DNA of 13,563 bases, from NCBI GenBank assembly GCA_019634245.1, contig JAHQVR010000155.1:1-13563 (forward strand), read 5' to 3'. Origin of the DNA: Gammaproteobacteria bacterium. GTDB taxonomy: Bacteria; Pseudomonadota; Gammaproteobacteria; Granulosicoccales; Granulosicoccaceae. The position numbers were made by a program, and so were the translations under genes. Within the stretch, counting starts at the first letter, position 1, and the number at the start of each line of letters is the position of its first letter. Below are positions 6,775 through 13,563 of this stretch, one piece after another. A model generated the notes under the pieces. That model saw only the letters and a list, made by a program, of their open reading frames with translations. It ran no database searches and had not been told where the DNA came from.

Positions 6775-9301
6775 AAGTTTTTGTTGCCACCGCTGCCGTT
6801 TCAGACGTGTCCTTTTTGGCCACAGCTTTTTTCTTTGCGCTGGTTTTTTTCTTAGACGTCGTTTTTTTCGCTTTCGCTTTGGATTTCTTTTTGGCCGCTG
6901 ATTTTTTCTTACTGGCGGCTTTTTTCTTTGACGCTTTTTTCTTGGATGTTTTCTTTGCTGCGGTCTTTTTAGCAGCCGTTTTCTTCGCTGCAGCTTTTTT
7001 CTTTCCCCGACCGCGAGGCTCTGGTGCTTCCTCGAGCGCCTTTAGGCAAAACTCAAGGGTCAATTCAAGCGGCTTCTCTTTCATATCTTTCGGAATTTTT
7101 GCGTTTTTGTGTCCGTCTGATATGTAAGGCCCCCATCGCCCATTGAGTAATTGCACTTCGGTGCCTTCAAACGTCTTGATGATTCGGTTGGCGTCTGCTT
7201 CCTTTTTAGCTGCTACCACTTCGAGCGCACGTTCGAGCGTTACGGTGTATGGATCGTCCTCCTTAAGAGACACGAATTTGCTGTCGTACTTGATGTAAGG
7301 TCCAAATCGACCGATGCTGGCGGAAATTTTTTCGCCCTCTGGGGATTCTCCTAAATGGCGCGGAAGTTCAAACAGCTGTAATGCATCTTCCAAGGTGATG
7401 GTATTCATCCGCTGCCCAGGCCGCAGACCGGCAAAGGTCGGTTTTTCTTCGTCTTCCCGTGTGCCTATTTGTACGAAGGCGCCGTAGCGACCGATACGTA
7501 CCGAAATCGGTTTACCTGATTTTGGATCGGTACCCAGCTCTCGAGCTTGCACTGCCTCATCGCGGGATACGTTTTCTAGTTTGTCGTCGACCGTGTCTTT
7601 GAAGGGCGTCCAAAACTCATCGAGTAAGGGTACCCAGGCCTTCTCACCTCGTGAAACGGCATCGAGCTCATCTTCAAGTTCGGCAGTAAAGTCGTAACTG
7701 ACGTACTTACTGAAATGATTCGATAAAAAGTTACTAACCACTCGACCAGTGTCTGTGGGAAAAAATCGTCGCGATTCAATTTCTACATACTCGCGTGACT
7801 GCAAGGTGGAAATGATGGATGCGTAGGTTGATGGCCGACCTATTCCATACTCTTCCAAGGCCTTCACCAAGCTGGCTTCTGAGAACCGAGGAGGTGGCTC
7901 GGTGAAGTGCTGAGTCAGCTTGATTTCGTGTAACGGAACCCGATCACCTTCTTTCAAGTCAGGCAACATCTTGTCATCGTCATCGGATTTTTTCTTATCG
8001 TCCTCATCTTCGAGGTACACGGTCATAAAGCCTGGAAATTTAACCGTGGAGCCATTGGCGCGAAACTGATTGCCTTCCCCACAGGCAAAATCCACAGCAA
8101 CCTGATCAATGGTAGCGAAGATCATTTGGCTAGCGACCGTACGTTTCCATATAAGGTTGTAGAGTTTGTATTGATCCGCATCTAGGTATTGTTTAATCGC
8201 CTCAGGAAAACGCCGTACTGATGTGGGTCGAATGCACTCGTGCGCCTCCTGGGCATTTTTGGATTTATTTTTATAGGTGTTGGGCTGCTCGGGCAGATAA
8301 TCTTTTCCATATCGTTCTGGAATCATGGATCGAAGATCATCAACACAGTCCTGAGACAGAGTCACCGAGTCGGTTCGCATATAGGTAATCAAACCTTCCT
8401 GGCCATCTCCGACATCAATACCTTCATAGAGTTTTTGCGCAATGCGCATGGTACGTTGTGCGCCAAAACCCAGCTTGCGCGAGGCTTCTTGTTGCAATGT
8501 AGAAGTGGTAAACGGGGCAGTGGGGTTGCGTTTTCGTTGTTTTTTCTCAACCTTTGAGGTAACCAGCTCACCGTTGGCTGCCGCTAATAGCATGGCTTTT
8601 ACAGATTCAGCTTGCTCTCCGTTAGTAACGGTAAATTGTTTCACTTTGTCGCTATCGAGTAGCGATAAACGTGCGGTGAATGCTTGTTTGTCCTTTTCAA
8701 GATCAGCAACGATGCTCCAATATTCTTGAGGAACGAAGGCTTCAATTTCGTTCTCTCGTTCGCAAATCATTCGAAGAGCGGGGCTTTGTACACGACCTGC
8801 GGATAGCCCACGACGGATCTTGCGCCACAGTAGAGGCGAGAGGTTGAAACCAACCAGATAGTCCAGCGCTCTGCGCGCCTGTTGAGCGTTGATTAAATCC
8901 TGACCTAGCGTGCGAGGGTTGTCGACAGCCTCTTGTATAGCGCGTTTGGTGATCTCGTGGAAAACCACTCGTTTGACCTCTTTACCTTCGAGCGCTCCTT
9001 CGTCTTTAAGTAACTCGACCAAGTGCCAGCTAATGGCTTCCCCTTCACGATCCGGGTCAGTTGCGAGTAGTAAGGCATCGGCTTTTTTCAGGGCCTTCTT
9101 TATGGCGTTAACGTGTTTTTCATTTCGCTCTATCATTTGGTACTTCATGGCGAAATCATTCGCTGGATCTACAGCCCCTTCCTTAGGGAGTAAGTCACGC
9201 ACATGACCGTACGACGCAAGAACTTTGTAGTCCTTGCCGAGGTATTTCTCGATCGTTTTGCCCTTGGCGGGCGACTCTACAATGACAAGATTTTTGCTCA
9301 T
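6773..9301 (-). CDS. topA: DNA topoisomerase I (type IA) with lysine-rich C-terminal tail
   Basis: 842 residues. It relaxes negative supercoils by cutting one strand through a 5'-phosphotyrosine. The Toprim domain is at the N-terminus: Glu9 in VIVESPAK and the acidic triad in ATDPDREGE (Asp82, Asp84). The catalytic Tyr307 lies in GLITYMRTDS. GLSAGRVQSPALR (165-177), QEAHECIRPT and the YGIGRPSTYASIISTLQ block are all present. After the core come three topoisomerase C-terminal repeats with GRYGAF, GRFGPY and GRWGPY at about 604, 664 and 721. There are no CxxC zinc-ribbon pairs, unlike E. coli TopA. Residues 767-830 are almost only Lys, Ala, Ser and Thr, like an H1-type DNA-binding tail. The start ATG at 9299-9301 lacks a clear Shine-Dalgarno sequence. 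It follows dprA by 82 bases and runs directly into tsaC. Confidence 0.97.
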   Translation of the reverse strand: MSKNLVIVESPAKGKTIEKYLGKDYKVLASYGHVRDLLPKEGAVDPANDFAMKYQMIERNEKHVNAIKKALKKADALLLATDPDREGEAISWHLVELLKDEGALEGKEVKRVVFHEITKRAIQEAVDNPRTLGQDLINAQQARRALDYLVGFNLSPLLWRKIRRGLSAGRVQSPALRMICERENEIEAFVPQEYWSIVADLEKDKQAFTARLSLLDSDKVKQFTVTNGEQAESVKAMLLAAANGELVTSKVEKKQRKRNPTAPFTTSTLQQEASRKLGFGAQRTMRIAQKLYEGIDVGDGQEGLITYMRTDSVTLSQDCVDDLRSMIPERYGKDYLPEQPNTYKNKSKNAQEAHECIRPTSVRRFPEAIKQYLDADQYKLYNLIWKRTVASQMIFATIDQVAVDFACGEGNQFRANGSTVKFPGFMTVYLEDEDDKKKSDDDDKMLPDLKEGDRVPLHEIKLTQHFTEPPPRFSEASLVKALEEYGIGRPSTYASIISTLQSREYVEIESRRFFPTDTGRVVSNFLSNHFSKYVSYDFTAELEDELDAVSRGEKAWVPLLDEFWTPFKDTVDDKLENVSRDEAVQARELGTDPKSGKPISVRIGRYGAFVQIGTREDEEKPTFAGLRPGQRMNTITLEDALQLFELPRHLGESPEGEKISASIGRFGPYIKYDSKFVSLKEDDPYTVTLERALEVVAAKKEADANRIIKTFEGTEVQLLNGRWGPYISDGHKNAKIPKDMKEKPLELTLEFCLKALEEAPEPRGRGKKKAAAKKTAAKKTAAKKTSKKKASKKKAASKKKSAAKKKSKAKAKKTTSKKKTSAKKKAVAKKDTSETAAVATKT
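6812..7003 (-). repeat. Lys/Ala-rich low-complexity tail coding region of topA
   Basis: Residues 767-830 of TopA are built from short degenerate units such as AAKKT, SKKKA and AAKKKS. On the coding strand this gives many A-runs, including two of seven (6844-6850 and 6862-6868). Such tails occur in several proteobacterial TopA proteins and are thought to bind DNA without sequence preference. The runs are also places where polymerase slippage or sequencing error would change the C-terminus. Confidence 0.8.
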
Positions 9302-9383
9302 GAATACACTGTTGTTATGAAGCGATTATCGGGATTCGCTCGTCGTCTTAGGTTCATCGTAGTTACCGAGCTTACTTACGAAG

Positions 9384-10583
9384 CTAGCAACGCACGTACC
9401 GTCCAGTTCCTTCCGTGCTCACAAATCCTTTCAACTCAAGCTGCATCAAAGCCCCGGTGACTTGTGCCGTCTTGAGTGCTGAAGCCTCAACGAGCTCATC
9501 TATGGTCATCGGATTAAAACCCAATAGAGCCAGTAGCTCTTGTGCATCTTGGGTCAAACTGGGGCTCTGGCTGGCCGTTTCAACATGGTCCTCGCCCACC
9601 GGACCTTTTACTGTAGGCCGGATTTGGGTTCTCAGCAATGGTCGAAGTTTGGCCTCCACCGCGGCGAGGATATCATCTGCTCCGGTGATCAGTATGCCAC
9701 CCTCCCTAATAAGGGTATGACACCCAGTCACTTGTGGGTTCTTGACAGATCCGGGCATCGCCATCACCTCACGCCCCTGATTCAGCGCGTGCAGGGCTGT
9801 TGTCAGCGTGCCGCTGGGTATGGTCGCTTCCACGACCAACACGGCCAGAGAGAGCCCAGAAATGATCCGATTGCGGCGTGGAAAGCAGCCTGGACGCAGA
9901 GACGAACCCAATGGAAACTCGCTGATGACGGCACCTGAGCCCGCAATTTTGGCGGCCAATTCGCGATGGGCGGCAGGATAAACCTTGTCGGGCGCTGTCG
10001 CGGCCACTGCCACCGTGGGGGCTTTGGCCTCTAGGCTGCCTGTGTGAGCGGCTGCATCGATGCCTTTGGCCAATCCACTCACCGTGCCTACCCCCGCTTT
10101 GGCAAGGTCGGCGGCCACTTCATAGGCTTGGGCACGGCCCCCGGGGGTGGCTTTGCGAGACCCGACTATGGCAATTAGCGGCTCCTGCAGTGCTTGGGGC
10201 TGTCCGCGCACATACAGAATTGGTGGTGCGTCGGGCACCATCGCCAAAGTGTCGGGGTAATGTTCGGATGCCAGGCTCACTATATGGTGCTGGCGGTCTT
10301 CGAAAGCCCAACTCAATGCTTGTTCACAACGTTGCTGGGTAGCCTTGTGAGACAGGTGTCTGGAAAGGAACGGCTCGACGTCGGCTATCGTATCGACCTC
10401 GATAGCCAGTTTAGATAAATCGATCGAATGTGGGTCGATAGCGTGTTGCAGCAGCGCATCAAGGGTGGTCGAGCAGGGGATCAATTCGCTCAACTCCCGC
10501 CTGTGGCGGGTCTTGATAGCGGGTGAGAGGGCGAAGCTTAACCAGCCTCGTAACGATAGATTAGTACTGTTTTTTTCATCCAT
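9384..10583 (-). CDS. dprA: DNA-processing protein DprA (Smf)
   Basis: 399 residues. DprA binds incoming single-stranded DNA and loads RecA during natural transformation. An N-terminal helical region (WLSFALSPAIKTRHRRELSELI) precedes the Rossmann-like DprA domain: IAIVGSRKATPGG (about 138-150), SGLAKGIDAAAHTGSLEA, SEFPLGSSLRPGCFPRRNRIISGLS, VEATIPSGTLTTA, QGREVMAMPGS, and GCHTLIREGG. A C-terminal winged-helix-like domain (about 335-399, TIDELVEASALKTAQVTGALMQLELKGFV) closes the protein. The segment usually reading IAVLGTGLDxxYP is VAVAATAPDKVYP here, which loses the glycines. The ATG start at 10581-10583 lies one base after the T-tract of a terminator, so no Shine-Dalgarno sequence is possible upstream; no better in-frame start was found. 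smg, often between dprA and topA, is absent. Confidence 0.95.
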   Translation of the reverse strand: MDEKNSTNLSLRGWLSFALSPAIKTRHRRELSELIPCSTTLDALLQHAIDPHSIDLSKLAIEVDTIADVEPFLSRHLSHKATQQRCEQALSWAFEDRQHHIVSLASEHYPDTLAMVPDAPPILYVRGQPQALQEPLIAIVGSRKATPGGRAQAYEVAADLAKAGVGTVSGLAKGIDAAAHTGSLEAKAPTVAVAATAPDKVYPAAHRELAAKIAGSGAVISEFPLGSSLRPGCFPRRNRIISGLSLAVLVVEATIPSGTLTTALHALNQGREVMAMPGSVKNPQVTGCHTLIREGGILITGADDILAAVEAKLRPLLRTQIRPTVKGPVGEDHVETASQSPSLTQDAQELLALLGFNPMTIDELVEASALKTAQVTGALMQLELKGFVSTEGTGRYVRC

Positions 10584-10584
10584 G

Positions 10585-10618
10585 AAAAAAGGCCACAGGT
10601 TGTAGCCTGCGGCCTTTT
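10585..10618 (-). terminator. Intrinsic terminator after the tsaP-like gene, abutting the dprA start codon
   Basis: GGCCACAGG (10591-10599) pairs with CCTGCGGCC (10606-10614) around a six-base loop, with one A/C mismatch on the plus strand. A-runs and T-runs on the outside extend the pairing. On the minus strand the stem is followed by six T (10590 to 10585), so it ends transcripts of the tsaP-like gene 30-60 bases after its stop. On the plus strand only four T follow, so termination that way would be weaker. The dprA ATG begins one base after the T-tract. Confidence 0.85.
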
Positions 10619-10647
10619 GGATAGGTATTAAGACTGTCAGGCGTTAA

Positions 10648-11889
10648 TTAAATGCCCGTGACATAGTCCTTCAATGCAACTGGGCGACTGGATTCCATAA
10701 CCAAGGCATAGCTTACCTCATCGAAGGTCTGGAACACCATGACAACTCCGGTACGTTTGTTGGGCATCTTTACACGTTCGAACCGACGCTTGCCGAAGGA
10801 ATCTATGATGGCGCCACCTCGTCCTTCCACGGCCAATACATCACCAACCTGAATTCCTGATTCTTTCCCAAGGTTCAGCACGACGATCTGATTTCGACCG
10901 CTTTGTGATATTGCATCAACCAATGAAATGATACGACCGGCACCGCTCAATGAGGGTAGGCGTGGTATGTAGGTGTGCTCTAAACCTTCGTTGGTCGAAG
11001 GCAGAAGTACATCTCCAGCGATAGTTTCCATTTTATTAGAGGTGATGGCCAGAGTGGCAGGATCACCCGCGTGCATTAATTTAGCTTCGGCAACATGCAG
11101 AACTTCATAGCCGAGAATGTCATTGGTAACCGGGTCCCGTAGAGTTTTGCTCCGGCGAAAAATACCATAGCTGGTTTGCTTAGACTCTTTGAGGCCGCGA
11201 ACGTATATCTGGTGTCCGAGAGCACTGATTAAGCGACCGTCGTCGTTACCAATAACATACGGGGCATTTCTAAGTGTACTAGCCGGAACTACTTGTGGCC
11301 GAATTAAGAACTGAGCAATGGCATCCCCAGGAATGGTGGGTACCGCATTCGCCAAAGATTCCTGGCGAATTCTGGGAGAGAGTCGAGCTGCGCCACTCGT
11401 AGTGTTGGTTCCACTGGTGCTTAGCGCCGCACCGTCACCGGCACCGGCACTGCCGGAACCGATGGCTTCGCCATTGCGAGACAATATTAGGGTGGGTTGC
11501 CCATCGACATATTCTAAGGCGATGTTGTCACCTGGATAAATTAAATGCGGATTTTCAATTTGCGGGTTGAAGTCCCAGATTTCTGGCCATAACCAGGGGC
11601 TATTCAGAAACTTGCCTGAGATATCCCACAGAGTATCGCCTCTGACAACCGTGTAGTTTTGTTCAGTACCGGTGCGTAGATCATCTCGGCTGACTCTTAC
11701 ACCGTTAAGAGGAATGGATGTGGTGTAGTTGTGATTCACCATTTCATCAGAGCCGAACCGGTCTTCGGCTTTGGTAGGTGCTTCCACAACAACCACCCCA
11801 TCACGTTTTACCGCGCATGCTCCCAAAGCCATTGAAAGGCTCACGGCCAACACCAATCGGGCTGTCGGTACGTTTGCTAGATTACCCAT
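10648..11889 (-). CDS. tsaP: LysM peptidoglycan-binding lipoprotein, TsaP-like (type IV pilus secretin-associated)
   Basis: 413 residues. The N-terminus has a hydrophobic segment and a lipobox LGAC with Cys25, so it is probably a lipoprotein. A LysM domain (about 78-126: YTVVRGDTLWDISGKFL, WPEIWDFNPQIENPHLIYPGD) binds peptidoglycan. After a Gly/Ser/Thr-rich linker (143-168) comes a conserved region with LSPRIRQESLANAVPTIP, then NAPYVIGNDDGRLI and YGIFR. A C-terminal FlgT-C-like part follows (QIVVLNLGKESGIQVGDVLAV ... VVMVFQTFDEVSYALV, in two pieces). This matches P. aeruginosa PA0020, which lies beside dprA and def, and TsaP proteins that anchor the PilQ secretin to the cell wall. No pilus genes are in the window, so the pilus role is inferred from family and position. 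The ATG has GGAG 11 bases upstream. The gene is divergent from def and ends in a terminator. Confidence 0.88.
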   Translation of the reverse strand: MGNLANVPTARLVLAVSLSMALGACAVKRDGVVVVEAPTKAEDRFGSDEMVNHNYTTSIPLNGVRVSRDDLRTGTEQNYTVVRGDTLWDISGKFLNSPWLWPEIWDFNPQIENPHLIYPGDNIALEYVDGQPTLILSRNGEAIGSGSAGAGDGAALSTSGTNTTSGAARLSPRIRQESLANAVPTIPGDAIAQFLIRPQVVPASTLRNAPYVIGNDDGRLISALGHQIYVRGLKESKQTSYGIFRRSKTLRDPVTNDILGYEVLHVAEAKLMHAGDPATLAITSNKMETIAGDVLLPSTNEGLEHTYIPRLPSLSGAGRIISLVDAISQSGRNQIVVLNLGKESGIQVGDVLAVEGRGGAIIDSFGKRRFERVKMPNKRTGVVMVFQTFDEVSYALVMESSRPVALKDYVTGI

Positions 11890-11987
11890 TGTCAGGCTAT
11901 CTCCGTATGTCGATGATTGAGGCTTGTTTCTGCTCGGGGCAGACCTCGTCAGGGATAGATATGCAAGGGCAATGCCTTCCCGGCCCC

Positions 11988-11996
11988 TGTTAGAAT
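11988..11996 (+). promoter_or_regulatory. Candidate extended -10 promoter for def-fmt
   Basis: TGTTAGAAT is an extended -10 element (TGn followed by TAGAAT, five of six matches to TATAAT). The -35 region is weak, as is common with extended -10 promoters. Transcription would start near 12003, giving a leader of about 22 bases with GGAAAA before the GTG start of def. It lies in the 136-base gap between the divergent tsaP-like gene and def. This is a prediction from pattern only. Confidence 0.45.
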
Positions 11997-12025
11997 TAGA
12001 TTTGACTCATTTTTCTGGAAAATCC

Positions 12026-12532
12026 GTGCCCGCGCTCGATATTTTGCTCTACCCCGACCCTCAACTAAGGCGAGAAGCTGCGCCTGTGGCCAATGTGGAT
12101 GGTCGAATTGCTGCGTTGGTGGATCAGATGCTCGAAACGATGTACCAGGCCCCAGGGATCGGTTTGGCAGCTACCCAGGTCAATGTCCATGAGCGGGTGG
12201 TCGTCATCGATGTCTCCGAAGAGTGCGACTCGCCTTTGGTATTGATTAACCCCACTTTGGTTGAATCCGCCGGTGAAATAGAGCTGCAGGAAGGGTGCCT
12301 GTCGATACCCGGTATCTACGAGACCATCAAACGACCCGGTAGCGTCAAAATTGAGGCGATCGATCGAGAGGGCTCACCGTTCGAACTAGAGGCCGAGGAG
12401 TTGCTGGCGGTGTGCATCCAGCATGAAATTGATCATTTGGACGGCAAGCTCTTTGTCGATTATTTATCCAAACTCAAGCGCACGCGGATTCGACAGAAAA
12501 TGTTGAAATACGTGCGAGATATGGATGACTGA
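12026..12532 (+). CDS. def: Peptide deformylase
   Basis: Removes the N-formyl group from the first Met of nascent proteins at the ribosome, using Fe2+ (or a similar metal). From GTG 12026 it has 168 residues, close to E. coli Def (169). The three motifs are GIGLAATQ (44-51), EGCLS with Cys91 and QHEIDH with His133, Glu134 and His137, which give the metal ligands and catalytic Glu. The frame is open back to 11924 (TTG) with an internal ATG at 11972, but those starts add 18-34 residues not expected in the family and lie upstream of the likely promoter. GTG has TGGAAAA about 5 bases upstream. The stop overlaps the start of fmt by 8 bases, a conserved coupled pair. Confidence 0.95.
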   Translation: MPALDILLYPDPQLRREAAPVANVDGRIAALVDQMLETMYQAPGIGLAATQVNVHERVVVIDVSEECDSPLVLINPTLVESAGEIELQEGCLSIPGIYETIKRPGSVKIEAIDREGSPFELEAEELLAVCIQHEIDHLDGKLFVDYLSKLKRTRIRQKMLKYVRDMDD

Positions 12533-13499
12533 CTGTCTCTCCCAACGCATCGTCTTTGCGGGTACCCCTGAGTTTGCTCAAGTGGCCTTGGATCATTTGA
12601 TCCATAGCAATCATGATGTAGTCGCCGTCTTAACTCAACCGGACAGACCTGCTGGTCGTGGGAGATCGTTGGTTCAAAGCCCAGTGAAACAACTGGCTAT
12701 CAAACACACTATTCCGCTGCTTCAACCCAACACGCTCAAAGAACAAAGCAGCATAGACGCGATAGCTGACTTACAGGCGGATGTGATGGTGGTAGCAGCC
12801 TATGGGCTGATTCTTCCTGAGTCGGTATTGAGGCTGCCCACATTTGGTTGTTTGAACATACATGCATCGCTGCTGCCACGTTGGCGTGGCGCTGCGCCTA
12901 TTCATCGGGCCATCGCTGAAGGTGATAGCGAAACGGGAGTTTGCATCATGCAAATGGATACGGGACTTGATACCGGTGATGTACTCCATCGAGTATCCAT
13001 ACCGATCGGTCCAATGACAACCACGGGTGAACTGCATGATGAGTTGGCCGCGTTAGGTGCAAAGGCTCTGATGAATGTGCTTCCGAAACGTTGTGATGGC
13101 ACCAATAGCGCTGAACCACAGCCAACGTCCGGTGTCACCTACGCCAATAAGATCGAAAAGTCAGAAGCGGTTTTAGACTTTTCTAGCAGTAGCGCCGTGC
13201 AGCTGCACCGAAAGATATGTGCTTTTAACCCTTGGCCTGTGGCAGAAACCACCGCCGCGGAGGAGCGTCTGCGCCTCTGGCGTAGTGAACTGGGTGACGG
13301 GACGGTGACCGATCAACAACCGGGGACAGTTATCAAAGTGGACAAACAAGGTCTGCATGTGGCAACGGCACAAGGAGTGTTGATTTTGACCCAGCTACAG
13401 CGCTCAGGAAAAAAGGCGATGTCAGCCTGGGAGGTCAGTCAGAGTATGGACTTTGAAGGCTTGGTTCTCGGTTGTGATAACAAAGCGACGAACGTGTGA
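12525..13499 (+). CDS. fmt: Methionyl-tRNA formyltransferase
   Basis: 324 residues, normal length. It transfers a formyl group from 10-formyl-tetrahydrofolate to Met-tRNA(fMet). The N-terminal formyltransferase domain has FAGTPEFA (11-18), [10 protein letters not shown] (37-46), the catalytic Asn111 and His113 in [19 protein letters not shown] and the catalytic Asp149 in MDTGLDTGD. The C-terminal OB-like domain follows from about residue 210 ([23 protein letters not shown]). The ATG lies inside the last codons of def, so the two are translationally coupled: Fmt adds the formyl group and Def removes it. The next gene begins immediately after the stop codon. Confidence 0.97.
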   Translation: MTDCLSQRIVFAGTPEFAQVALDHLIHSNHDVVAVLTQPDRPAGRGRSLVQSPVKQLAIKHTIPLLQPNTLKEQSSIDAIADLQADVMVVAAYGLILPESVLRLPTFGCLNIHASLLPRWRGAAPIHRAIAEGDSETGVCIMQMDTGLDTGDVLHRVSIPIGPMTTTGELHDELAALGAKALMNVLPKRCDGTNSAEPQPTSGVTYANKIEKSEAVLDFSSSSAVQLHRKICAFNPWPVAETTAAEERLRLWRSELGDGTVTDQQPGTVIKVDKQGLHVATAQGVLILTQLQRSGKKAMSAWEVSQSMDFEGLVLGCDNKATNV

Positions 13500-13563
13500 T
13501 TGGTAGCCGATCCGACACTTATATCTGTGGCTGATTCCAACGTCCGTGCAGTAACGGCGAAAA
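13500..13563 (+). CDS. rsmB: Probable 16S rRNA (cytosine-967) methyltransferase RsmB, N-terminal fragment (runs off window)
   Basis: Twenty-one open codons begin with TTG directly after the fmt stop; an in-frame GTG at 13527-13529 is the alternative start. The peptide contains DSNVRAVTAK, similar to the short N-terminal VRxxAAxxL-type opening of RsmB (Sun), whose NusB-like domain starts this way. Position is the main evidence: def-fmt-rsmB is a conserved order in gammaproteobacteria. The fragment is too short for any catalytic motif to be seen. Confidence 0.55.
   Translation, partial: MVADPTLISVADSNVRAVTAK

Noticed and set aside
6844..6868. A7 runs in topA as programmed frameshift or slippage sites
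   Set aside because: They follow from Lys-rich coding; nothing conserved in another frame suggests a programmed product.
6807..7127. Plus-strand open frame coding a Phe-rich hydrophobic protein
   Set aside because: It is the antisense shadow of the Lys-rich topA tail (AAA/AAG codons read as TTT/CTT); no ribosome binding site or family match.
8240..8729. Plus-strand open frames inside topA
   Set aside because: Antisense shadows of a conserved core region of topoisomerase I.
11924..12025. Longer N-terminus for peptide deformylase from TTG 11924 or ATG 11972
   Set aside because: GTG 12026 gives the usual length and motif numbering, and the upstream part lies over the candidate promoter.

Overview
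The window looks like the chromosome of an aerobic, Gram-negative gammaproteobacterium. The block rsmB-fmt-def / LysM protein (TsaP-like) / dprA / topA / tsaC / hemF / aroE is the conserved gammaproteobacterial neighbourhood. Oxygen-dependent HemF, a Mg-type HemB without zinc cysteines, OmpA-type envelope proteins and a TsaP-like lipoprotein fit this. Genus cannot be read from the sequence. No tRNA, rRNA, CRISPR array, insertion sequence or prophage gene was seen; the window is mostly housekeeping and densely packed.

Layout, left to right. (1) Minus strand, bases 2253 to 1: a membrane-anchored acidic protein with a cryptic OmpA-like C-terminal domain, aroE (GTGA overlap), a secreted DUF192 protein, and the first 30 codons of an aldo/keto reductase cut by the window edge. 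They look like one operon. (2) A 133-base divergent region with a long inverted repeat. (3) Plus strand, 2387-5102: hemB, an OmpA-family outer-membrane protein with a calcium-binding TSP3-like repeat, and a CPBP glutamic intramembrane protease resembling the MrtJ type. (4) Minus strand, 11889 to 5244: tsaP-like gene, a terminator, dprA, topA, tsaC and hemF. (5) Plus strand, from 12026: def and fmt, overlapping by 8 bases, then the first codons of probable rsmB.

The genes cover protein-synthesis start and maturation (fmt, def, tsaC, rsmB), haem synthesis (hemB, hemF), the shikimate pathway (aroE), DNA topology and uptake (topA, dprA) and the envelope (OmpA-like, LysM, DUF192, CPBP protease).

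The most interesting points are these. tsaC has an intact full-length reading frame but no ATG, GTG or TTG upstream of its conserved motifs, which implies an AUC, AUA or AUU start. An intrinsic terminator ends one base before the dprA start codon, leaving no ribosome binding site. A MrtJ-like protease overlaps the end of an OmpA-like gene. A previously hidden OmpA-like domain is present in the acidic protein upstream of aroE. I found no clear novel multi-gene system.
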